From NCBI GenBank assembly GCA_947174225.1, contig CAMWIF010000172.1:1-6118 (forward strand): a DNA stretch of 6,118 bases, given 5' to 3'. This document shows positions 1-5,583 of this stretch, in pieces. Made by a program: the position numbers and the translations under genes. Origin of the DNA: an uncultured Porphyromonadaceae bacterium. Lineage in GTDB: Bacteria > Bacteroidota > Bacteroidia > Bacteroidales > Muribaculaceae. The notes beneath the pieces are model-generated. The model did not search any database. It was given only the letters and a program-made list of their open reading frames with translations, and was not told the DNA's origin. Position 1 is the stretch's first letter. Each line of letters begins with the position of its first letter.

Positions 1-52
1 GGGGCTGAGATTATACCCTGTGAACTTGACGCGGTTAGTACCGACGTAAGGA
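1..52 (+). promoter_or_regulatory. TPP riboswitch (THI element) aptamer, 5' end cut off by the window edge
   Basis: This is the 3' two-thirds of a thiamine pyrophosphate-sensing aptamer. The conserved core CUGAGA is at 5-10, the ACCC strand of P2 at 15-18, GAACUUGA at 22-29 and ACGUAAGGA at 44-52. P5 is CGG (32-34) with CCG (41-43), closing the loop UUAGUA. P4 can form from CUU (25-27) with AAG (48-50). The usual family sequence there is CCU with AGG, so the C-to-U change at 26 is matched by a G-to-A change at 49, which supports a working fold. The 5' strands of P1, P2 and P3 and the promoter lie upstream of the window. In this family TPP binding lowers expression of the downstream thiamine genes, and its position before nine thiamine-associated genes fits that role. 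Confidence 0.93.
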
Positions 53-103
53 CTTGTTGATAGCTCTCAGTGGCTGCATCCCTCATAATATCAGGTCGAT
101 ATG
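53..103 (+). promoter_or_regulatory. Putative riboswitch expression platform overlapping the thiS start codon
   Basis: The segment between aptamer and thiS contains no GC-rich hairpin followed by a U tract, so an intrinsic terminator is not visible and translational control is more likely. AUAUC (88-92) can pair with GAUAU (98-102), a weak 5-bp hairpin with loop AGGUC that buries the A and U of the thiS AUG. UCAGGU (91-96) can instead pair with ACUUGA (24-29) of the aptamer, with one G-U pair, and UCUCAG (65-70) is the exact complement of aptamer core CUGAGA (5-10). These alternatives are seen by eye. That they form the switch is inference, because no folding energies were calculated. Confidence 0.5.
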
Positions 104-304
104 AAAGTTTTCTTGAATCATAAGCCGGTAGAATTAACCGGCTCTGAACAGACAGTACACACCCTGCTTGAGAAAGAGGGTCTTTTCAAGCCGGGTATTG
201 CCGTAGCTATAAATAATAAGGTTGTACCTCGTAAGGATTGGGGGCATACTCTGCTTCAAGACGATATGAAACTTACAATTATTCATGCAGTCTGTGGTGG
301 ATAA
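101..304 (+). CDS. thiS: ThiS, sulfur carrier protein of thiazole synthesis
   Basis: This 67-residue protein has a ubiquitin-like (beta-grasp) fold and the normal length of ThiS. It ends in the diagnostic Gly66-Gly67, preceded by HAVC. The family's ALNxxVVPR signature appears as AINNKVVPR at 36-44. The C-terminal glycine is adenylated by ThiF and converted to a thiocarboxylate, which ThiG uses as the sulfur donor for the thiazole ring; it acts in the cytoplasm. It is the first gene after the TPP riboswitch, its AUG lies in a possible switching hairpin, and a GC-rich hairpin (123-143) follows soon after the start. Its stop codon overlaps the next start by one base (TAATG at 302-306), suggesting coupled translation. 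Confidence 0.96.
   Translation: MKVFLNHKPVELTGSEQTVHTLLEKEGLFKPGIAVAINNKVVPRKDWGHTLLQDDMKLTIIHAVCGG
123..143 (+). other. GC-rich hairpin within the first codons of thiS
   Basis: AGCCGGT (123-129) and ACCGGCT (137-143) are perfect 7-bp inverted repeats separated by AGAATTA. The hairpin starts about 20 nt after the thiS AUG, where mRNA structure can affect initiation. No U tract follows, so it is not a simple terminator. A 7-bp inverted repeat of this spacing should occur by chance a few times in a window this long, so only its position and GC content make it notable. Confidence 0.35.
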
Positions 305-870
305 TGAAAATTTATTATGTGACTCCCGAAATACCGTTAGACGGTGAAGGAGAATTGCTCTCGTCGATGATTGAGGCGGGTGTGGAACGTGTGCATTTAC
401 GCCATCCAAACCGGAGCTTCGACGAGGTGAGAAGTATTATAAATTCCGTGCCTCAAGATATGAGAGGGAGGGTAATGTTGCATGATTACCATCGGCTGGC
501 TCTCGATTATGGGTGTGGCATACATCTCAACCGAAGAAACCCGGTAAAACTTTCAAATTATCATGGGAAGGTAAGCTGCTCGTGCCATTCTCTTGTGGAG
601 GTAAGCAATTCTAAAGTAGATTATTGTTTCCTAAGTCCCTTTTTTGATAGCATTTCCAAGTCAGGATATAAGGCAGGTGAATTCGATGTGAGTTTATTGA
701 AAGAATTGCTATATAAAAAGAATATCGTGGCGTTAGGGGGTATAACGCCGGATAAGTTTGAATCTCTCAGGTCATTAGGATTCTCCTCAGCGGCATTGTC
801 CGGTTATCTGACGGGTGAGGGAACTTCTATGGAAATAATTAAAAGACTACATATATGCTTCAATTCATAA
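304..870 (+). CDS. tenI: TenI-like protein of the ThiE/TenI superfamily
   Basis: This 188-residue TIM-barrel protein belongs to the superfamily of thiamine phosphate synthase (ThiE) and thiazole tautomerase (TenI). Superfamily landmarks are HLR (31-33), HDY (60-62), GIHLNRRN (72-79), a Cys/His-rich SCSCHS (91-96), LSPFFDSISKSGY (110-122), ALGGIT (143-148) and SGYL (166-169). The ThiE residues that bind HMP-PP and metal are degraded: QLRxK is HLRHP, the DD pair is HD, and the later acidic residue is replaced in NRRN. The B. subtilis TenI tautomerase motif GHVFET is SPFFDS here, with no His. It may be a divergent tautomerase or a product-binding helper to the ThiE next to it. The start at 304 was chosen because it overlaps the thiS stop (TAATG) and gives a normal N-terminus (MKIYYVTPE); an in-frame ATG at 238 lies inside thiS. 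Confidence 0.8.
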   Translation: MKIYYVTPEIPLDGEGELLSSMIEAGVERVHLRHPNRSFDEVRSIINSVPQDMRGRVMLHDYHRLALDYGCGIHLNRRNPVKLSNYHGKVSCSCHSLVEVSNSKVDYCFLSPFFDSISKSGYKAGEFDVSLLKELLYKKNIVALGGITPDKFESLRSLGFSSAALSGYLTGEGTSMEIIKRLHICFNS

Positions 871-1505
871 CACATAAAACTGCTCGATATGATGAAATTG
901 AAGGAGCGGTCAAAGCCTTGGAGGGCGGTTGCCGCTGGATTCAGTTGCGTATGAAGGATGCGTCTGTCGATGTGGTGGAAAAGACCGTACGCCAGCTTCT
1001 GCCTGTATGCCGCCAGTATGGGGCTAAACTCATATTAGATGACCATGTGGATCTTGTAATCCCGACAGGAGCTGACGGTGTGCATCTCGGCAAAATGGAT
1101 CTTCCTGTGGCGGAGGCTCGTAAAATATTGGGCGAGGAGTATATTATCGGCGCCACAGCCAATAATTACGGCGATATTATCAAAGCCATAAAAGAGGGAG
1201 CCGATTATATCGGACTTGGACCCTATCGCTATACCACCACAAAGAAGAAACTTAGCTCTATTTTGGGATTAGAAGGTTATCACTCAATACTTGAAAAATG
1301 CCATGCTAATAATATTCACATTCCTATAGTGGCAATAGGGGGCATAACTTTAGATGATATTGAGCCACTGAAACAGACCGGAATTTTGGGCGTGGCTGTC
1401 TCCGGTTGTGTCCTTTCTGCTGATGATCCTTCAGACTATACCCGTAAACTTCTTGAAGCACTTGATAAGGACAGTATGGTAGGTGGCATTGAAACCAAGC
1501 TGTAA
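855..1505 (+). CDS. thiE: ThiE, thiamine phosphate synthase
   Basis: ThiE joins HMP pyrophosphate and thiazole phosphate to give thiamine phosphate in the cytoplasm. The 216-residue protein keeps the active-site set: QLRMK (30-34, for the family QLREK) with Arg32 and Lys34, LDDHVDL (61-67) with the Asp pair at 62-63, ADGVHLGKMD (73-82), GATANN (99-104), GADYIGLGP (115-123) followed by TTTKKK (127-132), and AIGGIT (160-165) for phosphate binding. It is therefore the catalytic member of the tandem pair; the gene before it is the degenerate paralogue. The start overlaps the end of that gene by 16 bp in another frame, which points to coupled translation. About 15 residues after the last helix (from DKDS) are extra and not conserved as far as I can tell. 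Confidence 0.93.
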   Translation: MLQFITHKTARYDEIEGAVKALEGGCRWIQLRMKDASVDVVEKTVRQLLPVCRQYGAKLILDDHVDLVIPTGADGVHLGKMDLPVAEARKILGEEYIIGATANNYGDIIKAIKEGADYIGLGPYRYTTTKKKLSSILGLEGYHSILEKCHANNIHIPIVAIGGITLDDIEPLKQTGILGVAVSGCVLSADDPSDYTRKLLEALDKDSMVGGIETKL

Positions 1506-1556
1506 AACGGTGGTCAAGGAATTCCATTATTAACTATAAATTTACATTAAAAACGT

Positions 1557-2324
1557 ATGAAAGAATTGATTATAGGAAATAAACCGTTCACTTCCCGGCT
1601 CTTTATGGGCACAGGGAAGTTCAGATCTAACAAGGAGATGAGAGATGCCATAATCGCCTCAGGCAGTCAGCTTGTGACAGTGGCGATGAAACGTATCGAT
1701 ATGGCTGATCCGGAAGATACTATGCTCCAGAGCATAGTGACTTCCGGTGTCAGTCTCCTGCCCAACACCTCCGGAGTGAGGAATGCCGAAGAGGCGGTTT
1801 TGGCTGCCCAGCTCGCCAGGGAGGCATTTGAAACCGATTTTATAAAACTTGAGATTCATCCTGATCCGAAATATTTGTTGCCTGACCCGGTAGAGACATT
1901 AAAAGCCACTGAGCAACTTGCAAAAATGGGTTTTGTGGTGTTGCCCTATATTCAGGCTGACCCCGTATTGTGTAAACGTCTTGAAGAGGTGGGTACAGCG
2001 GCTGTGATGCCATTGGGCGCCCCGATAGGCACTAACAAGGGTCTTGTGACTCGTGAGCTGTTGTCAATTATCATTGAGCAGAGCAGGGTGCCTGTGGTTG
2101 TGGATGCCGGTATCGGCGCACCGTCGCATGCTGCTGAAGCTATGGAGATGGGTGCTGATGCGGTGCTGGTCAATACGGCTATCGCCGTGGCAGGCGATCC
2201 TGTTGAGATGGCAGAAGCATTTAAATTGGCGGTGATAGCAGGGCGTCAGGCCTACGAGGCAGGATTGGGTGCCGTGGCACGTCATGCCCAGGCATCAAGT
2301 CCCCTCACCTCATTTCTTGACTGA
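1557..2324 (+). CDS. thiG: ThiG, thiazole synthase
   Basis: ThiG builds the thiazole phosphate ring from deoxyxylulose 5-phosphate, ThiS thiocarboxylate and dehydroglycine. The 255-residue length matches the family. Visible signatures are SRLFMGTGK (13-21), FIKLE (95-99) with Schiff-base Lys97 and catalytic Glu99, LLPDP, GFVVLPY, AAVMPLGAPIG, VVDAGIGAPSHAAEAMEMGA with its conserved Asp, VLVNTAIA and the C-terminal ASSPL. It starts 51 bp after thiE, in an A/T-rich leader (ATTAAAAACGT before the ATG) with no Shine-Dalgarno, as is common in Bacteroidetes. I saw no terminator in that gap. An 8-base palindrome GGAATTCC at 1518-1525 has no loop and is not a stem of note. In many relatives thiC lies between thiG and thiH; here only 60 bp of non-coding sequence does. 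Confidence 0.97.
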   Translation: MKELIIGNKPFTSRLFMGTGKFRSNKEMRDAIIASGSQLVTVAMKRIDMADPEDTMLQSIVTSGVSLLPNTSGVRNAEEAVLAAQLAREAFETDFIKLEIHPDPKYLLPDPVETLKATEQLAKMGFVVLPYIQADPVLCKRLEEVGTAAVMPLGAPIGTNKGLVTRELLSIIIEQSRVPVVVDAGIGAPSHAAEAMEMGADAVLVNTAIAVAGDPVEMAEAFKLAVIAGRQAYEAGLGAVARHAQASSPLTSFLD

Positions 2325-2384
2325 GGCCGCTCCACTCCATTAAGACAGAATTTTTAGCTGAAATAATCGCTGAGGAATATTGAT

Positions 2385-3494
2385 ATGTTTTCAGAAGTTT
2401 TATCCCAATATGATTGGGATTCAACCCGGCAGGCAATTGAATCAAAGACCGAGCACGATGTTTTAAGAGCTTTGTCGAAAGAGCGCCTGTCAGTCGATGA
2501 TTTTATGGCCTTGGTTTCTCCGGCGGCTGCCCCGTTTCTTGAAGAGATGGCACATCGTAGCCGAGAGATAACGCTCAGACGTTTCGGACGTACGGTCTCA
2601 ATGTACATACCTATGTATATAACCAATTCTTGCACCAACTCATGTGTATACTGTGGATTCAACCGACATAATAAGTTCGACAGGGTTATCCTTACTCCCG
2701 AGCAGATAGAGCGCGAATGTAGGGCGATTAAAGAATTAGGCCCGTTTGACAATCTCTTGATAGTAACCGGAGAGAATCCGAAAGTGGCTGGTGTGGATTA
2801 TTTAGAGTGTGCCCTGAGAATATGTAGACCGTATTTCAATAATCTCTCTATTGAAGTGATGCCCCTAAAGAGTATAGAGTATGCACGGCTCATTGCATCT
2901 GGATTAAACGGAGTGGTATGTTTCCAAGAGACGTACAACCGTTCAAGATATAAAGTGTATCATCCGGCTGGAATGAAGTCAAATTTTGAATGGCGTCTCA
3001 ACGGTTATGATCGTATGGGGCAAGCCGGAGTGCATAAAATAGGGATGGGTGTTCTGATCGGTCTTGAAGACTGGCGTACAGATGTAACTATGATGGCTCG
3101 GCATCTGAAGTATCTGCAACAGCATTATTGGCAGACTCGTTTCAGTGTTAATTTTCCCCGTATGCGACCTGCGGAAGGTGGTTTTCAGCCTAATGTGGTG
3201 ATGACAGATAGGGAGCTGGCTCAACTGACTTTTGCGTTTAGAATCTTCGATCCGGATGTCGATATTTCCTATTCTACACGTGAAAGTCCGGAGTTCCGAA
3301 ATAATATGATGTCACTTGGAGTGACATCGATGAGTGCCGGATCGAAAACTGATCCGGGAGGCTATTCCGTATATCCACAGTCTCTTGAGCAGTTTGCTGT
3401 GAGTGACGAGCGCAGTCCGGAAAAGGTGGCAGCTGAGATACACCGGATGGGCTATGAGGTGGTATGGAAAGACTGGGATAGATCTTTCGACTGA
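2385..3494 (+). CDS. thiH: ThiH, 2-iminoacetate synthase (radical SAM tyrosine lyase)
   Basis: ThiH is a radical-SAM enzyme that cleaves tyrosine to 2-iminoacetate (dehydroglycine) and p-cresol, supplying the C-N unit to ThiG. The iron-sulfur motif CTNSCVYC gives CX3CX2C with Cys83, Cys87 and Cys90, followed by GFNRHNKF. Other family landmarks are VTGENPK, SIEVMPL, QETYN, IGMGVLIGLEDWR, NFPRMRPA, STRESPEFR, SMSAGSKTDPGGY, QFAVSDERSP and the C-terminal VWKDWD. The 369 residues match the usual size (about 370-380), so it is complete. The enzyme is oxygen-sensitive, which fits an anaerobic host using ThiH rather than glycine oxidase ThiO. Its 60-bp upstream gap (2325-2384) holds an A/T-rich leader and only a weak 5-bp stem (2354-2358 with 2369-2373). 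Confidence 0.97.
   Translation: MFSEVLSQYDWDSTRQAIESKTEHDVLRALSKERLSVDDFMALVSPAAAPFLEEMAHRSREITLRRFGRTVSMYIPMYITNSCTNSCVYCGFNRHNKFDRVILTPEQIERECRAIKELGPFDNLLIVTGENPKVAGVDYLECALRICRPYFNNLSIEVMPLKSIEYARLIASGLNGVVCFQETYNRSRYKVYHPAGMKSNFEWRLNGYDRMGQAGVHKIGMGVLIGLEDWRTDVTMMARHLKYLQQHYWQTRFSVNFPRMRPAEGGFQPNVVMTDRELAQLTFAFRIFDPDVDISYSTRESPEFRNNMMSLGVTSMSAGSKTDPGGYSVYPQSLEQFAVSDERSPEKVAAEIHRMGYEVVWKDWDRSFD
3308..3328 (+). repeat. Perfect 9-bp inverted repeat inside thiH
   Basis: GATGTCACT (3308-3316) and AGTGACATC (3320-3328) are exact inverted repeats around a 3-base TGG loop. They lie within codons for the conserved SLGVTSMS segment of ThiH. An arm of nine bases with so short a loop has roughly a one-in-five to one-in-ten chance of occurring somewhere in this window, so it may be chance plus codon choice. 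It could also form a local mRNA hairpin affecting processing or stability of the long transcript. No U tract follows. Confidence 0.3.
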
Positions 3495-3521
3495 TTCTGA
3501 AGTGTCTATTGAAAAACTAAT

Positions 3522-4226
3522 ATGTATATGGTTGATCTGCGATATTCTCGTCAGATAATGTTGGAGGAGATTGGTGAGGAGGGTCAAAAGCGGCTTGCCT
3601 CATCATCTGTGCTGATTGTAGGCTTAGGTGGACTTGGCTCAATTGTAGCGTCTTATCTCAATGGTGCCGGAATCGGGAGAATCGGATTGGTCGATAATGA
3701 TAAGGTGTCACTGTCAAATTTACATCGACAGATTTTGTACACCGAGGCTCAAGTGGGATTGTCTAAGGCCACTTGTGCGGCAGAGTTCCTCTCAGACCGT
3801 TGTAGGGCTACACGGCTTACAGCATATGATGAATCTTTGCAGCCTGCCAATGCGGACAAGCTCGTGGCAGAGTATGATGTGGTGGTAGATTGCACTGATA
3901 ATTTCTTCATCCGCTTTCTTATTGACGACACTTGCCGGAAACTAGGGAAGTTTTGGGTATATGGAGCTATAGGTGAATTTGAAGGTCAGGTAGCTATATT
4001 CGACGGAAGGTCAGATAAACGCTTCACTGATCTGTATCCTGAGCGGGATTTCCTTTGTAGTCTCCCAAAGGCAACTTCCGGAGTGGTCGGACCGCTTCCG
4101 GGAGTGGTCGGAGCCATTCAGAGTCTTGAGACAATAAAGCTTATTGCCGGAGTTGAGGGTGCGCTTATAGGGAAACTATTTACCATTAACCTTTTAACAT
4201 TTGAAACAAATTTAATTAACTTTTAA
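3522..4226 (+). CDS. thiF: ThiF/HesA-type adenylyltransferase for ThiS
   Basis: ThiF is an E1-like enzyme that uses ATP to adenylate the C-terminal glycine of ThiS before sulfur transfer. The 234-residue protein has RYSRQI (7-12), the nucleotide-binding GLGGLGS (34-40), DNDKVSLSNLHRQ (58-70) with the conserved Asn and Arg, Lys82, VVDCTDN (121-127) and GVVGPLPGVVG (187-197). It differs from E. coli ThiF: no CxxC pairs for zinc are present, and the position of the sulfur-relay Cys184 (CRTAGVVGP) is Lys183 here (KATSGVVGP). Cys179 lies four residues earlier. Adenylation should work, but sulfur transfer must differ. The start could also be Met3 at 3528; both leave the first conserved Arg intact. 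Its linkage to thiS, thiG and thiH supports ThiF over the related MoeB. Confidence 0.9.
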   Translation: MYMVDLRYSRQIMLEEIGEEGQKRLASSSVLIVGLGGLGSIVASYLNGAGIGRIGLVDNDKVSLSNLHRQILYTEAQVGLSKATCAAEFLSDRCRATRLTAYDESLQPANADKLVAEYDVVVDCTDNFFIRFLIDDTCRKLGKFWVYGAIGEFEGQVAIFDGRSDKRFTDLYPERDFLCSLPKATSGVVGPLPGVVGAIQSLETIKLIAGVEGALIGKLFTINLLTFETNLINF

Positions 4227-4237
4227 ATTATCTCATT

Positions 4238-4939
4238 ATGGGAAAAGCATTTGATGAATATGCCGAGGAATATGACTCCTGGTTTCTGTCTAACCCCAAT
4301 GTGCTTGAATCAGAAGCCAAACTTGTGGCGTCCACCCTCAAAGGGTGTAATAACATATTGTCCGTGGGTTGTGGCAGCGGGCTGTTTGAAAAGATACTCG
4401 CCCAGGATTACGGTATAATTATTAAGAACGGGATTGAGCCTTCCGATGGTATGGCTAAGATAGCGCGTAAACGCGGATTGACCGTGACGGAGAATACTGC
4501 TGAAGAGGCTGACTATGGCGATGGAGAGTTTGATGCCATATTGTTCAATGGCTCTCCCAGTTATATCTCAGATTTGAAATCGGTTGTGCGTAAAGTCTAT
4601 GATTCCTTGGCTCCAGGGGGACGTATCATATTGATTGATGTGCCGAAAGAGAGTTCTTATGGACTGTTGTATAATCTTGCTAAGGCAGTCGGCACTTGGC
4701 ATCATCCCTTGCTTGAGGGTACTTTTCCGCCCTCTCCTTATCCTATTGAATTTGTAAATGTGGCTAATTGGCGCACGACCAAAGAGAAGGTGGAGACGCT
4801 TGAGCAGGCAGGGTTTAAGAATTTGGAATTTATGCAAACTTTGACATGCCATCCGCTCTATTCTGAGGCCTCCGGTGAAGAGCCGACAGAAGGTTATGAC
4901 AAGGGAGACTATGTTGCTGTGACAGGATATAAGCTATGA
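4238..4939 (+). CDS. Class I SAM-dependent methyltransferase of unknown substrate, within the thiamine operon
   Basis: This 233-residue protein has a Rossmann-fold methyltransferase domain of the Methyltransf_11/25 type. It shows an N-terminal FDEYAEEYDSWF (5-16), motif I ILSVGCGSGLFEKIL (40-54), the acidic SAM-ribose ligand Glu67 in GIEPSD, motif II FDAILFNGS (98-106) and LAPGGRIILIDVP (124-136). The C-terminal part (YGLLYNLAK, TWHHPLLEGTF, VETLEQAGF) presumably forms the substrate side. No signal peptide or membrane segment is visible, so it should be cytoplasmic. It begins 11 bp after thiF and overlaps tenA by ATGA, so it is translated with them. No step of the standard thiamine pathway needs a SAM methyltransferase. 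The substrate cannot be read from the sequence; a pyrimidine or thiazole intermediate, a degradation product or something unrelated are all possible. Confidence 0.88.
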   Translation: MGKAFDEYAEEYDSWFLSNPNVLESEAKLVASTLKGCNNILSVGCGSGLFEKILAQDYGIIIKNGIEPSDGMAKIARKRGLTVTENTAEEADYGDGEFDAILFNGSPSYISDLKSVVRKVYDSLAPGGRIILIDVPKESSYGLLYNLAKAVGTWHHPLLEGTFPPSPYPIEFVNVANWRTTKEKVETLEQAGFKNLEFMQTLTCHPLYSEASGEEPTEGYDKGDYVAVTGYKL

Positions 4940-5583
4940 AGTGGAGTGCTGAGGCTTGGAGTGAGATCACTCCCATATTCGATAAGATACTTTCCTTGCC
5001 TTTCATAAAGGAATTGACTGCCGGAACTTTACCGAAGAATAAATTCATTTTTTATATGGAGCAGGATTCAATCTACCTGAGTTCATATGTGCAGGTGTTA
5101 AGTCATATTGCCTCACGTATGCCTTGGGAAGATTTCAGGAGCCAACTGCTTGAATTTGCTGTTGACGGAATAAATGTGGAGAAGGCTATACATCACACTT
5201 TTTTAGCCGGAGAATCAAAAGACGATACTATGGCAACTCCGACCACTCTCTTATACACCTCTCTGCTTAAGGCACAGGCTTACTCTCCGATTGAGGTGGA
5301 AATGGCATCGGTGTTGCCTTGCTTTTGGGTTTATCAACGGATTGGTGAGACTATTCTTGCCAATGCTCATTTGGAAAGTAACACTTACAGGAAATGGATT
5401 GAAACTTATGCTGACCGACGATTTGCTCTGTCTACGCAAGCTGCAATCGATATATGCGATAAGCTTGCTTCGGAGGCTACTCCGGAAATAAGAAGAGAGA
5501 TGACCCATATTTTTATTATAGCTACGAAGATGGAGATGCTGTTTTGGCAGTCGGCATATAATTTGGAAGAATGGAAAATATGA
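4936..5583 (+). CDS. tenA: TenA, aminopyrimidine aminohydrolase (thiaminase II)
   Basis: TenA hydrolyses aminomethyl-HMP, a breakdown product of thiamine, to HMP for reuse; it can also cleave thiamine. This 215-residue all-helical protein carries the cysteine-type active site: Asp44 in YMEQDSIYL (40-48), Cys129 in LPCFWVY (127-133), and Glu200 with the aromatic cluster KMEMLFWQSAY (198-208) near the C-terminus, followed by EEW. Length and motifs match B. subtilis TenA, so it should be active. It overlaps both neighbours by ATGA, forming a tight methyltransferase-tenA-thiD block. With thiD directly after it, the local logic is pyrimidine salvage: TenA makes HMP and ThiD phosphorylates it twice. 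Confidence 0.94.
   Translation: MKWSAEAWSEITPIFDKILSLPFIKELTAGTLPKNKFIFYMEQDSIYLSSYVQVLSHIASRMPWEDFRSQLLEFAVDGINVEKAIHHTFLAGESKDDTMATPTTLLYTSLLKAQAYSPIEVEMASVLPCFWVYQRIGETILANAHLESNTYRKWIETYADRRFALSTQAAIDICDKLASEATPEIRREMTHIFIIATKMEMLFWQSAYNLEEWKI

Noticed and set aside
238..303. Longer N-terminus of the TenI-like protein starting at the in-frame ATG at 238
   Set aside because: The extra 22 residues lie entirely inside thiS in another frame and do not resemble the family. The ATG at 304 overlaps the thiS stop and begins at the expected first beta strand.
134..409. Antisense open frames opposite thiS, thiE, thiG, thiH, tenA and thiD
   Set aside because: They have no recognisable domains, are rich in residues expected from reverse-complement codons, and lie opposite well-conserved genes. 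They are shadows.
1518..1525. Palindrome GGAATTCC between thiE and thiG
   Set aside because: It is eight bases with no loop, so it cannot form a useful hairpin; one such site is expected by chance.
4080..4112. Two exact copies of a 12-base unit (GGAGTGGTCGGA) 21 bases apart in thiF
   Set aside because: Both copies encode GVVG in frame, within the GVVGPxxGVxG segment that is already repeated at protein level in the ThiF family (also in E. coli). This is codon choice, not a DNA repeat element.
4209..4229. A/T-only inverted repeat AATTTAA/TTAAATT around the thiF stop codon, possibly a terminator
   Set aside because: It has no G-C pairs and no following U tract, and the next gene starts nine bases later; such palindromes are common in A/T-rich sequence.
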